The translations under genes and the position numbers were made by a program. A DNA stretch of 64,000 nt. Source: DASXIF01 sp036498145 (GTDB taxonomy: Bacteria; Actinomycetota; Actinomycetes; Mycobacteriales; Jatrophihabitantaceae). A model generated the notes under the pieces. It saw nothing but the letters and a program-made list of their open reading frames with translations. It was not told where the DNA came from and did not search any database. Positions 34,075-45,489 of the stretch are shown piece by piece. The stretch covers positions 682,001 to 746,000 of the forward strand of contig CAVPSV010000002.1 of assembly GCA_963708625.1 (NCBI GenBank). The letters are read 5' to 3'. Position 1 is the stretch's first letter. Each line of letters starts with the position of its first letter.

Positions 34075-36559
34075 CTACCCGCGCAAGCGTGCACCGACCT
34101 CGGACACCGCCCGCGCCACGGCCTCGTCCCGGAACGTCATGGCCTCCGCGACCGTCAGCGTTCGGTCGGGTGCACGGAAGGTGAGCGCAAAGGCCATGGA
34201 GCGATACCCCTCGCCGACCCGCGTGGCGTCCGCGTAGACATCGAAAAGGCGCAGGCTTTCCAGCAGCGGACCGGCTCCGGCGCGCAGCGCCGCGCTGACG
34301 TCTGCTGCAGGTACGCCATCGGGCACCACCAGCGCGACGTCCAGCAACACCGGCGGGAACGTCGACAGCACCGGTGCCTGCGCCGGCGGTGGCGGCTGCA
34401 AGGCGTCCAGGTCGAGTTCCATGGCGCAGGTGCGATCGGGTAATCCCAGCGCCGCGACGGTCCGCGGGTGCAACTCGCCGGCGTGGCCGATCACTCGTCC
34501 GTCCAGGCGCAGTTCGGCACAGCGCCCCGGATGCCACGGCGGGTACACGGCATTGCGCACCTCGAGGTCGGCGCGGGCGGCCGCGGCCACGGCGCGTGCG
34601 GCGGCAACGGCGTCAGACCAATCGGCCACCCGGGCGCGACCCCACCAGCCGGCTGGTTCGACGTCGCCGCAGAGCACCGCGCCGGCGTGGCGAGGCTGGT
34701 CAGGCAGCGCAGCGTCGAGTCCCCGCGAATTCCTCCTCGCTCGGCCGCGACGTCACCGCCGGGCGAGGCATCGGCGGCGCGTCCGGCCGCGGCAGGTACA
34801 CCGAACCCATCTCGAACAGCGCAACCGACCGATTCCCGCGCCCGACATTGCGGAGCAACGTCGCGAGCAGACCCGGCAGCAACGAGGTTCGCAACTCCGG
34901 TTCGGTATCCGAGAGCGGATTCGCCACCCGCGCCGCACGACGGCGCGGGTCATCCGCCGGCAAGCCGAACGCGTCATGCACCGTCGGCGAGACGAACACC
35001 GAACTGAGCACTTCCAGATAGCCCGCTGCGGCCAGCGCCCGCGAGACCGAACGGCGCAGCCGCTGCTCGCCGGTGAGCCCCCGGCCCGGTGGCGGCGTGG
35101 GTAGCTGGGACGGGATTCGCTCGTAGCCCTCCAGCCGGACGACTTCCTCGACGAGGTCGGCCGGGTCGGTCAGATCTGGGCGCCAGCTCGGTGGCCGGAC
35201 CTGGAGCACATCCGCGCCGTCGACGGCACACCCAACCTGCTCCAGCCGGTGCACCACCGCATCGCGTCCGATGACCATCCCGGCCACGTCGGCAGGGCGG
35301 GTGGCCAGTAATGCGATCAAGGCCGGTACCGGCTGCTCGCCTACCACCGTGTACCCGTCCACCGCCCGCGCCCCGCCGTGCTCGACAAGGAGGTCGACGC
35401 ATCGCTGCAGCGCGACACCGGCAATTGCCGGGTCGACGCCACGTTCGAAGCGCTTGGCCGCCTCGCTGGGCAGCTTGTGCCGGCGCACCGCCCTACTGAT
35501 CGACGCCGGGTGCCAGTGCGCCGCCTCGAGCACGATGTCGGTGCTCGCCTCGTCGATGTCGGTGGAGGCGCCACCCATGACCCCGGCCAGCGCGATCGGT
35601 CCGGTGTCATCGGTCACGACCAGATCGTCCGGGTCCAGCGCTCGGGCCACGCCGTCGAGGGTGACCAGCTTCTCGCCCCGGGCAGCGCGGCGCACGCCGA
35701 TGGCGCCGGTGAGCTTCGCTCGATCGAAGGTGTGCAGCGGTTGACCGGTTTCCAGCATCACATAGTTCGCGACATCCACGGCCAGCGAGATCGGGCGCAT
35801 GCCACATTGCCGCAGCCGTTGCGCCATCCACGCCGGGGTGGCCGCTGCCGGGTCCAGACCGGCTACCGCACGCGCGGAGAACAGGTCACAGCCGCTCGGG
35901 TCGTCCACCGTGATCGGGTACGCCTGCCCGTCCACGGGCGGCAGCGGTGGCGCGATATCGGTGAACCGGCGGTCCAGCGCTGCTGCAGCTTCGCGGGCGA
36001 TACCGCGCATGGACAGGCAATAGCCGCGATCCGGGGTGACCGCCATGTCCAGCACGCTCTCGCGCAGCCCCAGGGCATCGAGCGCGTCTGAGCCCGGCTC
36101 GCCAGACCCGGCAGGCAGCACCAGGATCCCCGCGTGATCATCGCCGATACCGAGCTCACGTGCCGAACAGATCATGCCGTCGGACACGTGGCCGTAGGTC
36201 TTACGTGCGGAGATGGCGAAACCCCCCGGCAGCACCGCGCCGGGCAGGGCGACGACCACGACGTCGCCCACCGCGAAGTTCTGCGCGCCGCAGACGATGC
36301 CGCGCGGCTGGGCCTCGCCGACATCGACGTCGCACCAGCGGATCACCTTGCCGTTGCGCTGTGGCTCGTCGACGAACGAGACGACCCGGCCCAGCACCAG
36401 CGGCCCGGTGATCGCGTCGGCGGCCGAGTCCACCCGCTCGATTTCCAGCCCGACCCGTACGAGGGCGTCGGCGACCAGCCGGGCGTCCGGCTGCGTGCCG
36501 GGTCCTGCCGAGGCGGGCAGCTCTACGAACTCGCCCAGCCACCTGATCGGTGCCCGCAT
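34075..36559 (-). CDS. pheT: Phenylalanyl-tRNA synthetase beta subunit (frame broken once)
   Basis: Editing and tRNA-binding subunit of the alpha2-beta2 PheRS. In order: N-terminal MRAPIRWLGEFVELPASAGP, the EMAP/OB-type tRNA-binding domain (about 45-155), the B3/B4 editing domain (ANYVMLETGQPLHTFD), B5 and the catalytic-like core, then a C-terminal FDX-ACB anticodon-binding domain (VLSTFPPVLLDVALVVPDG). The frame breaks at about 34721-34724, where the run GGGG should probably be GGG; correction joins EEEFAG to LDAALPDQPRHAG. Corrected length about 827 residues. ATG 36559 shares a base with the pheS stop (TGATG). Confidence 0.94.
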
Positions 36560-37662
36560 CAGGCTTCCATCCCGAATGCCGCGGTGAACCGCACATCGCC
36601 TTCCACCATGTCGCGCATGTCGGTGGCGTTGTCGCGGAACATCACAGTGCGCTCGATACCCATGCCGAACGCGAACCCGCTGTAGATCTCGGGGTCGATG
36701 CCGCAGGCGATCAGCACTCGCGGATTCACCGCCCCGCAGCCGCCCCACTCGATCCAGCCCTCGCTGTTACACGTGCGGCAGGGCCGATCTGGATTGCCCA
36801 CGGACTCGCCGTGGCAGACGAAACAGACGAGGTCGACCTCGGCACTGGGCTCGGTGAACGGGAAGTAGGAGGGGCGAAGCCGGGTGATCACCCCGTCGCC
36901 GAACATCGCTTCGGCAAGGTTGTCCAGCGTCCCGCGCAGATGCGCCATGGTGATACCGACATCGACGGCCAGTCCCTCCACCTGGTGGAACACCGGACTG
37001 TGGGTGGCGTCCAACTCGTCGGCGCGGAAGGTCTTACCCGGGCAGATCACGTAGATCGGCGGCTCACGCGTGAGCATCATTCGCGCCTGGACCGGGGAGG
37101 TCTGGGTGCGCAGCACGATGCCGGAGTCCTCGGTGCCGACGAACAGTGTGTCCATCGTGGAGCGGGCGGGATGGTCCGGCCCGATATTGAGGGCGTCGAA
37201 GTTGTACCACTCCGCCTCGACCTCCGGCCCCTCCGCCACCTCGTAACCCATCGCCACGAAGACGTCGCTGATCCGTTCCGCGACGGAGGTCAGCGGATGT
37301 CGCGCGCCACCTGGGCGCCGCGGGGTGGGCAGTGTGACATCGACTGCCTCCTCGACCAGGACCCGCTCGTCGCGCTCGGTCTCGAGGTGGACCTCGCGCG
37401 CGTCGTGCGCCGCCTTGACGGCGGTGCGGGCCACGCCCAGACGCTGCCCGGCGGCGGCCCGCGCCGCCGGCGGCAGGGCGCCGATCTCACGATTGGCCAG
37501 TGCGAGCGGCGAACGGTCGCCGATGTGCGCTAGCCGAGCCGCCTTCAACTCCTCCAGGCTCCGCGCGGCCTCGAACGCGGCCGTCGACGCCTCGACCTCG
37601 GCGGTGATCACCTCGGGCCGCAGCGCGTGCGGCTCGACCGGGTCGAAGGCTTGCGGGGACAT
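36559..37662 (-). CDS. pheS: Phenylalanyl-tRNA synthetase alpha subunit
   Basis: Catalytic subunit, class II synthetase. Motif 2 region is TSPVQARMMLTREPPIYVIC with GKTFRADELDATHSPVFHQV; motif 3 is GFAFGMGIERTVMFRDNATD. A Cys4 insertion (CFVCHGESVGNPDRPCRTC) is the zinc-ribbon-like element common in actinobacterial PheS. N-terminal coiled-coil arm about residues 20-95. 367 residues from ATG 37662, preceded by AAGGA about 10 bp upstream. Coupled to pheT. Confidence 0.96.
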   Translation of the reverse strand: MSPQAFDPVEPHALRPEVITAEVEASTAAFEAARSLEELKAARLAHIGDRSPLALANREIGALPPAARAAAGQRLGVARTAVKAAHDAREVHLETERDERVLVEEAVDVTLPTPRRPGGARHPLTSVAERISDVFVAMGYEVAEGPEVEAEWYNFDALNIGPDHPARSTMDTLFVGTEDSGIVLRTQTSPVQARMMLTREPPIYVICPGKTFRADELDATHSPVFHQVEGLAVDVGITMAHLRGTLDNLAEAMFGDGVITRLRPSYFPFTEPSAEVDLVCFVCHGESVGNPDRPCRTCNSEGWIEWGGCGAVNPRVLIACGIDPEIYSGFAFGMGIERTVMFRDNATDMRDMVEGDVRFTAAFGMEA

Positions 37663-37777
37663 GCGCGAGTGTCCTTCTTTCAGCTCGGATTGCATTCGGC
37701 AGGGATCCGCCGTCGAGTTTATGGGTCCCCGCTCGCCGAAATTGCGGCGGCGCCAGCCCGGACGAGACCGTTCGCCG

Positions 37778-38584
37778 TCAGGGCAGCCGCTGCGCGCGGG
37801 CACTGGCATACAGGCAGACGGCTGCGGCGGCGGCCACATTCAGACTCTCGGCGCGGCCATGGATCGGTACTCGCACCGACAGATCGGCGGCAGCCAGCAC
37901 GTCGGCCGGCAACCCGTGTGCCTCGTTGCCGAACAGCCACAGCGTCGGGAGCCGCAGCACCGAGTCGGCTCCCGGATCGCGCAGGTCGTCCAGGTCGTCC
38001 AGGTCGTGCTCGCCCTCGGCCGAGGTGGCGAGCACCCGCAATCCCGCCGCACGGGCTGCGGGCAGCACCGCGCCGAGGGTGTCATCGGCACCGAGCCGCA
38101 CCACATCGAGGTGACAGAGACTGCCTGCGCTGGCCCGGACCGCCTTGCCGTTGTAGACGTCGACGCCGCCGAGCACTACCACGGCGCCGGCGCCGGCGGC
38201 GTCGCTGGTGCGCACGATCGTGCCCAGGTTGCCGGGATCGCCGGGCTCGACGAGCGCCGCGACCAGGCGTGGTGCGCGGGACAGCGCGGTCGCCAGTGGC
38301 ACGTCCACCTGTCGGCAGACGGCCACCAATCCCTGCGGTGTCGACGTCTCGGACAGGGCAGCCGCATCCTTGGCGCTGATCTGGGCGACCTCGACGCCTG
38401 CCAACAGGTCGTGGTTGCGGGCCATCGCCTCAGCGGTTGCGAAGAGTTCGACGACAATTCCAGCGCGCAACGCCTCGCGCACGGCCTGCGCGCCCTCGGC
38501 GAGGAAACGTCCGGTCTCGCGCCGATCCTTGCGGCTGGTGAGCCGCCGGGCCGACGCGAGCCGGGCGTTGGTTGAGCTGAGCAA
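37778..38584 (-). CDS. SpoU/TrmH-family 23S rRNA ribose methyltransferase
   Basis: A 2'-O-ribose methyltransferase of the SPOUT class (mycobacterial tsnR-like position between rplT and pheS). N-terminal L30e-like substrate domain (residues 1-100, RFLAEGAQAVREALRAGIVV), then the trefoil-knot motifs LVAALVEPGDPGNLGTIVRT, LWLFGNEAHGLPADVLAAAD and IPIHGRAESLNVAAAAAVCL-like (VPIHGRAESLNVAAAAAV). Starts at TTG 38584, 6 bp after the rplT stop; GAGG at 5-bp spacing supports that rare start. 268 residues. Target nucleotide not predictable. Confidence 0.9.
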   Translation of the reverse strand: MLSSTNARLASARRLTSRKDRRETGRFLAEGAQAVREALRAGIVVELFATAEAMARNHDLLAGVEVAQISAKDAAALSETSTPQGLVAVCRQVDVPLATALSRAPRLVAALVEPGDPGNLGTIVRTSDAAGAGAVVVLGGVDVYNGKAVRASAGSLCHLDVVRLGADDTLGAVLPAARAAGLRVLATSAEGEHDLDDLDDLRDPGADSVLRLPTLWLFGNEAHGLPADVLAAADLSVRVPIHGRAESLNVAAAAAVCLYASARAQRLP

Positions 38585-38590
38585 GCCGCC

Positions 38591-38989
38591 TCAGGCGGCC
38601 GGCGTGCGGGCCGGAGCGCCGCCGGTGCCCTGCTCGGCCACGGCAGCACGGGCAACCTCGACCAGCGCGCTGAACGCTGCCGGGTCGGTGACCGCCAGGT
38701 CGGCAAGAACCTTGCGGTCGACGGTGACACCGGCCAATCGCAGGCCCTGCACGAATCGGTTGTAGGTGATGTCGTTCGCGCGAGCCGCCGCGTTGATCCG
38801 GGTGATCCAGAGCTGGCGGAAGTCGCCCTTGCGCTGCTTGCGGTCGCGGTAGGCGTAGGTGGCCGAGTGCAGCAGTTGTTCCTTGGCCTTGCGGTACAGG
38901 CGGGAGCGCTGTCCGCGGTAGCCGCTGGCGGCCTCGAGAGTGCTTCGGCGCTTCTTGTGGGCGTTAACCGCCCTCTTGACGCGTGCCAC
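38591..38989 (-). CDS. rplT: 50S ribosomal protein L20
   Basis: Early-assembly 23S rRNA-binding protein. The sequence ARVKRAVNAHKKRRSTLEAA through YNRFVQGLRLAGVTVDRKVL is canonical L20. 132 residues, with an extra C-terminal Ala/Pro tail (EQGTGGAPARTPAA). Starts at GTG 38989. Third gene of the infC-rpmI-rplT operon. Confidence 0.97.
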   Translation of the reverse strand: MARVKRAVNAHKKRRSTLEAASGYRGQRSRLYRKAKEQLLHSATYAYRDRKQRKGDFRQLWITRINAAARANDITYNRFVQGLRLAGVTVDRKVLADLAVTDPAAFSALVEVARAAVAEQGTGGAPARTPAA

Positions 38990-39055
38990 GGGGATTCCTT
39001 GGTGTTCAGGCCGTCCGGGTCAGGACGGGAATGGGCTGGACGAGGTCAGAGCCGT

Positions 39056-39250
39056 TCAGCGGCCGAGCAGCTTCTTGACGCGGGGAGCGTCGGCTGGGGC
39101 GACTTCGGTGGTACCGCTCAGCCGCCGGGTGAGCCGGGAGGACTTGCGCTCCAGCAGGTGGCGCTTGCCGGCACGTTGCGTGAGCAGCTTGCCGCCGCCG
39201 GTCACCTTGACCCGCTTCTTCATCCCGCTGTGCGTCTTGTTCTTCGGCAT
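39056..39250 (-). CDS. rpmI: 50S ribosomal protein L35
   Basis: A 64-residue basic protein beginning MPKNKTHSGMKKRVKVTGGG and ending RLSGTTEVAPADAPRVKKLL plus GR, the complete L35 family. It lies between infC and rplT in the usual order, with short 36-bp and 66-bp gaps. Confidence 0.97.
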   Translation of the reverse strand: MPKNKTHSGMKKRVKVTGGGKLLTQRAGKRHLLERKSSRLTRRLSGTTEVAPADAPRVKKLLGR

Positions 39251-39286
39251 GGCAAATCCTGTTCGGTCGGTTTCGGGCGGTGCGGC

Positions 39287-39853
39287 TCAGGCCGCGCCGT
39301 CTGCTTCGGGTGCTACCTCTCGCGGCGCTCGAGTGATCTTCGTGCTGCGGTGCGGTGCCACCACCATGACCATGTTGCGGCCGTCCTGCTTAGGTGAGGA
39401 CTCGACGAAGCCGAGTTCGACGATGTCATCGGCCAGGCGCTGCAGCAGCCGGAACCCCAACTCGGGGCGGGACTGCTCGCGACCGCGGAACATGATCGTC
39501 ACCTTCACCTTGTCGCCCTGCCGCAGGAACCGCTCGACGTGACCCTTCTTGGTCTCGTAGTCGTGCGAGTCGATCTTCGGACGGAGCTTCATCTCTTTGA
39601 TCACGGTCAGCGCTTGGTTGCGCCGCGCTTCCCGTGCCTTCTGTGCGCTCTCGTATTTGAACTTGCCGTAGTCCATGAGCTTGGCCACCGGCGGACGCGC
39701 CATCGGCGCGACCTCGACCAGATCCAGATCCGCATCTGCGGCTAGTTCGAGGGCCTTGCCGATCGGCACGATGCCGACCTGCTCACCCTCGGGACCCACG
39801 AGGCGCACCTCGGGCACCCGGATCCGGTCGTTGATCCTCGGTTCAGAACTGAT
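39287..39853 (-). CDS. infC: Translation initiation factor IF-3, ATC start codon
   Basis: Prevents premature subunit joining and checks initiator codon choice. The N domain (EVRLVGPEGEQVGIVPIGKA, LDLVEVAPMARPPVAKLMDY) and C domain (EMKLRPKIDSHDYETKKGHV, KVTIMFRGREQSRPELGFRL) are complete. The conserved N-terminus SSEPRINDRIRVPEVR is only recovered by starting at ATC 39853, which has AGGGAGG immediately upstream. A GTG at 39817 is internal and would delete 12 conserved residues. Non-AUG/GUG/UUG starts in infC are known to let IF-3 control its own synthesis. 188 residues. Confidence 0.93.
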   Translation of the reverse strand: MSSEPRINDRIRVPEVRLVGPEGEQVGIVPIGKALELAADADLDLVEVAPMARPPVAKLMDYGKFKYESAQKAREARRNQALTVIKEMKLRPKIDSHDYETKKGHVERFLRQGDKVKVTIMFRGREQSRPELGFRLLQRLADDIVELGFVESSPKQDGRNMVMVVAPHRSTKITRAPREVAPEADGAA

Positions 39854-40229
39854 GGGACCTCCCTGGTCGATGTCGTCACCGCTCGTCGCTGTGGCGTTCA
39901 GTACTGGTAGTCAGTCGTCTTTGGTGCAGCCGTTCGGTGGTGCTGCAGGTGGGCGGTGCTGGGGCGGTGCTGGGGTGGCGCGGTGCGGCCCGCCGGCACC
40001 ACGATCGCTTCGCGTATGCGAAGGCCCCGCAGCGCTGACTTCGTGCGCACGGGGCCCGCCAACCAGATGCCGCGAGACCCGCCGGATACGGCGGCGCCGC
40101 CCGACGTGGCCGGGCATTCGCGGGACCGGACCCGGCACACCGAATGGTGGCACGGGTGGGAGGCTGGAGGGCTTCCGCTTGCACACCCCCGCCGTTGGCG
40201 AAGGCTGGTCGCAATGCCAGGGTAACAGC
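39854..40229 (-). other. infC operon leader and divergent promoter gap
   Basis: 376 bp between infC and the divergent DUF72 gene. It holds a pair of adjacent hairpins (40008-40056), an imperfect direct repeat of gcggtgctgggg (about 39951-39977) and promoters that must lie here for both genes. I see no convincing open frame. Confidence 0.7.
40008..40056 (-). promoter_or_regulatory. Structured leader of infC: two adjacent hairpins
   Basis: In the minus-strand transcript GGCCCCG..CGGGGCC (40023-40029 with 40050-40056) is followed at once by CTTCGC-ATAC-GCGAAG (40008-40023). They lie about 155-200 nt upstream of the ATC start, where attenuator or ribosomal-protein leader structures of infC-rpmI-rplT operons are expected. 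There is no U-run, so it is not a plain terminator. Confidence 0.55.
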
Positions 40230-41126
40230 GTGCCGACGGGTGGACCAAAAGGCGCAACCGGTGCCTCGGACCGCCAACCCCGGCCCGGACCCGGCGGCGC
40301 CATTCGCGTCGGCATCTCCGGCTGGACCTACCCGCCGTGGCGCGGGGTGTTCTACCCCGCCGGCCTTGCCCACCGACTCGAGCTGCCCTACGTCGCCGAA
40401 CACCTGAACTCTCTCGAGATCAACGGGACGTTCTATGCGCTGCAGCGCCCGCCCAGTTTCCAGGCCTGGCATGACGCCACCGGCCCGGATTTCGTGTTCT
40501 CGGTGAAGGCGCCGCGGTTCATCACGCACATGAAACGGCTGGCGGGCGTCGAGGTAGCGCTGGCCAACTTCTTCGCTTCCGGGGTGCTTGCATTGCGGGC
40601 CAAGCTCGGCCCGGTGCTGTGGCAATTGCCGCCGAACATGCGCTACGACCCCGGACGGCTGCGCGACTTCTTCGTCCAACTGCCCCGCAACACCACGGCT
40701 GCCGTGGCGCTGGCCGCCGGTCATGAGGAGCGTCTGAGCGGCCGGGCGTGGCTGCAGACCGACCTCGACCGGCCCGTGCGGCACGCCTTGGAGGTTCGAC
40801 ATGCCTCCTTCGCGGTGCCGGGTTTCCTCGACCTGCTCCGCGAGCACGACATTGCGGTAGTGGTCGCGGACACGGCGGGCCGCTGGCCGCTTATCCGCGA
40901 GGTCACCGCGGATTTCGTCTACGTGCGTTTGCACGGCGACAAGGAGCTTTACACCAGCGGCTATTCCGACGAGGCCCTCTCGCATTGGGCCGATGCCGCA
41001 CGCGGCTGGGCCGAGCGGGGACGCGACGTGTTCGTGTATTTCGACAACGACGTCAAGGTGCGTGCTCCATTCGACGCGATGAAGTTGACGTCTTTGGTGC
41101 GCGGACAAGAAAGCTCGCGTCCATGA
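40230..41126 (+). CDS. DUF72 family TIM-barrel protein
   Basis: A 298-residue DUF72 protein, biochemical role unknown. Family marks are RVGISGWTYPPWRGVFYPAG, the NSLEINGTFYALQRPPSFQA strand, FVFSVKAPRFITHMKRL, LPPNMRYDPGRLRDFFVQLP and the C-terminal VYVRLHGDKELYTSGYSDEA with VFVYFDNDVKVRAPFDAMKL. I chose GTG 40230 because AGGG lies just upstream and the domain begins 28 residues later; the frame stays open further upstream but across the infC leader. Converges on acs. Confidence 0.9.
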   Translation: MPTGGPKGATGASDRQPRPGPGGAIRVGISGWTYPPWRGVFYPAGLAHRLELPYVAEHLNSLEINGTFYALQRPPSFQAWHDATGPDFVFSVKAPRFITHMKRLAGVEVALANFFASGVLALRAKLGPVLWQLPPNMRYDPGRLRDFFVQLPRNTTAAVALAAGHEERLSGRAWLQTDLDRPVRHALEVRHASFAVPGFLDLLREHDIAVVVADTAGRWPLIREVTADFVYVRLHGDKELYTSGYSDEALSHWADAARGWAERGRDVFVYFDNDVKVRAPFDAMKLTSLVRGQESSRP

Positions 41127-41169
41127 GTCAGCCGCGATGAAGTTGACGGCCCTCCTGGATCGAGATGCC

Positions 41170-41193
41170 GTCGCGGGGCTATAGCCGCGCGAC
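41170..41193. terminator. Imperfect palindrome between convergent DUF72 and acs genes
   Basis: gtcgcg-g-ggctatagcc-g-cgcgac: a 10-bp perfect palindrome flanked by 6-bp complementary arms. Its position between two convergent stops suggests a bidirectional terminator, though there is no T-run. Confidence 0.5.
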
Positions 41194-41215
41194 AGCATCA
41201 CGATCCATTCCGGCT

Positions 41216-43184
<1,969 letters not shown>

Positions 43185-43194
43185 ACCGTCGAAC

Positions 43195-43845
43195 CTAACG
43201 CGGGAACGTCGGGAACACGACGCGCTTCGCGGTTGCGTTCATGACCCCCGCGAAGGACGCGTACCAGGCCACCAACGCGGTAGCCAGACCGACCCAGCCG
43301 CCGATGTGGATCCAGGCGTTGCTGTTCTTCGCGAACTCGGCGGGCCGTTCACTGAGGAAGCCGATGGCCAGGGCGACGAACGCGAGGGTCAGCAAGACGA
43401 ACACCGCCAGGAGCGCACCGCTGGTCCGCGTCGCCGCGATCGTCATGTAGGCGGTGAAGATCGCCCAGACCAGCAGATAGACGCCCACGCCGTGCAACAG
43501 GTCCTTGGCGGCGGCGTCCTTGGGCAAGTGATTCAGCAGGTACCAGAACGACAGCCAGAACGCACCGAAGGACCCGAACGCCGTCGCGCCGAAGGTGTTG
43601 CCCTTCACGAACTCCCACATGCCGGCCAGCAACTGTGCCAACCCGCCGTAGAACAGCGCCAAGCCCAGCACGACCGTCTGCACCGATGCGCCGAGCATGT
43701 TCGTGTTGACGACCGACAAGAAGAACGTCGTCCCTGCGAAACCGGCCAGGCCGAGCGGGCCTGGATCGGCGAACCCCGACCCCCAGGCCGCCGACGTCTG
43801 CGTGCTGACGACCTTGTCCTGTTGCGGAGGCATGTTCTGTGCCAT
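43195..43845 (-). CDS. satP: Acetate uptake transporter, SatP/GPR1-FUN34-YaaH (AceTr) family
   Basis: Proton-linked acetate/succinate channel-type importer. The 216-residue protein has six predicted membrane segments, e.g. GFAGTTFFLSVVNTNMLGAS, VVLGLALFYGGLAQLLAGMW, and TSGALLAVFVLLTLAFVALA. The conserved N-terminal signature appears as FADPGPLGLAGFAGTTFF, and the FGATAFGSFGAFWLSFW stretch is typical. ATG 43845 has GAGGAG at good spacing; longer in-frame starts lack a ribosome-binding site. Operon with acs. Confidence 0.93.
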   Translation of the reverse strand: MAQNMPPQQDKVVSTQTSAAWGSGFADPGPLGLAGFAGTTFFLSVVNTNMLGASVQTVVLGLALFYGGLAQLLAGMWEFVKGNTFGATAFGSFGAFWLSFWYLLNHLPKDAAAKDLLHGVGVYLLVWAIFTAYMTIAATRTSGALLAVFVLLTLAFVALAIGFLSERPAEFAKNSNAWIHIGGWVGLATALVAWYASFAGVMNATAKRVVFPTFPR

Positions 43846-44039
43846 TCGCGCTCCTCTCCCGTGCGCGGACCGGCGACCACAATGGGCCGGTCCGGCTGCT
43901 GGCGCGCAGCGGCGGTCAGGATAGAGCGTGTCGCGGAGCCTGTCGCCGATGACCGCACTGCGCGTATTGCCCGATAAGAGGAACGTAGCTCCGCATCGGC
44001 GCAAGCGCCAGTAATCGCCGCTGAATCCCTATCGGCACG

Positions 44040-44545
44040 TTACCGGCCCTGGCCGGCTGGCAGCACGGTTGCGGGCATTGCCGTCAGGCGGGCGGCCGCG
44101 TGCAGTGCCCGCAGCCGGCGCATCGCGTCGACCGCCTGCTGCTTGTCCATCCGCTGCACGGCGTAGATGGCCAGCGTCTCGTCAGCCGGGAGCACCAGCC
44201 GCGCGAAGCGCACCTTGGCCGGGAACTCCACGGCGACGCACGATGTCCCACGGCACCGTGCGCCAGCCACCGAGGAAGTTGCGCAGACGCAGCCCACCGA
44301 GGTCGGCGTGCAGCCGCGGGCGGGTCGGCATCAACAGCAAGCCGGCCAGGATCACGCCGATCAGCCCCGTCGCGACTTGATCCTTCACGCCGAAGTGCGC
44401 GCCCGCAGACGGCATGCGGCATCACGATCGAGGTGACCACGAAGACGACGAGCACGACGCCGGCGCAGGCATAGCCGATGCGCGACATCATCTGCGGCCG
44501 CACGTCGAGCGACGTCGCTCGACCGCGCCCACCGGCGCGGCTCAT
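44040..44545 (-). CDS. Membrane-anchored PH-domain-like protein (frame broken)
   Basis: Corresponds to the small membrane protein downstream of hisG in mycobacteria (Rv2120c position). From ATG 44545: a short basic start, membrane helix 1 (IGYACAGVVLVVFVVTSIVM), helix 2 (GLIGVILAGLLLMPTRPRL), then a soluble domain LHADLGGLRLRNFLGGWRTV, VRFARLVLPADETLAIYAVQ and RMDKQQAVDAMRRLRALHAA, which resembles the bacterial PH (YdbT/DUF2581-like) fold. Two breaks, near 44410 and 44240, split it. The start overlaps the hisG stop (TGATG). Function unknown. Confidence 0.75.
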
Positions 44546-45389
44546 CAGCCGGCACGCGTGGATGTCGGTGACGATGATGCCGCGGGCGCCGAGCTCCCAC
44601 AGCTCGTCCATGACCGCGTTGCGTCTCCTTGCGCCGACCATCGAGCGCACCGCCGACCAGCCCTGCTCGTGCAGCGGCGACACGGTCGGCGACTCGATGC
44701 CGGGCGTGATCGCGACCGCCTGGTCGACCAGATCGTCGCTGATGTCGTAGTCCATCAGCACGTACTGCCGGGCGATGATCACGCCCTGCAGCCGGCGCAC
44801 CAGCTGCTCGACCTTGGGCGACGGTTCGGCGCCCTCCGCTGGATCAGCACCGCTTGGCTGGTCAGCAACGGCTCGCCGAAGATCTCCAGCCCGGCGTTGC
44901 GCAGGGTGGTGCCGGTGGACACGACATCGGCGATGACGTCGGCGACGTCGAGGCGGACCGCGGTCTCGACCGCGCCGTCGAGCCGGATCACCTCTGCGGC
45001 GATGCCCTGTTCCGCGCAGGTAGGCGGCGACGACGCCCGGGTATGCGGTCGCGATGCGCCGACCGGCGAGACTCGGACGTGGATTCCATGGCACCGGCAC
45101 GTGCGGCGCAGCGGAATGTCGAGGCGCCGAATCCCAGCTGCAGAATCGGCTCGGCCCGGGCACCGGAGTCCAGCAGCAGGTCCTCGCCGGTGATGCCGAC
45201 GTCGAGCTGGCCGGAGCCGACGTACACGGCGATGTCGCGCGGGCGCAGGAAGAAGAACTCGGTGTCGTTGTCGGCGTCGAGCAGGACGAGTTCACGGTTG
45301 TCGGTGCGTTGGCGGTAGCCGGCCTCGGCGAGCATCTGGCTGGCCGGCTCGGACAGCGAGCCCTTGTTCGGAACTGCGATGCGGAGCAT
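44545..45389 (-). CDS. hisG: ATP phosphoribosyltransferase, long form (several frame breaks)
   Basis: First committed step of histidine synthesis, feedback-inhibited by histidine. Pieces: MLRIAVPNKGSLSEPASQML, VYVGSGQLDVGITGEDLLLD, DVADVIADVVSTGTTLRNAG and a C-terminal ACT-like regulatory domain (DDLVDQAVAITPGIESPTVS, NAVMDELWELGARGIIVTDI), so it is the long HisG form that needs no HisZ. Three or more frame breaks lie between 44.8 and 45.2 kb, plus a surplus base at about 44547-44552 that hides the stop. Starts at ATG 45389. hisE-hisG pairing is as in mycobacteria. Confidence 0.88.
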
Positions 45390-45489
45390 GTCCTACCCGT
45401 CTCGTGGGTCGATATCGGCGTTTGTCGACGTGTCTGGTGTGGCCGGGCCTGCAGGCAGGCGGGTACGACGTACGGCCGTCAACAGCGAC

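Noticed and set aside
39287..39817. infC starting at GTG 39817
   Set aside because: That codon lies inside the conserved IF-3 N-terminus and has no ribosome-binding site; ATC 39853 does.
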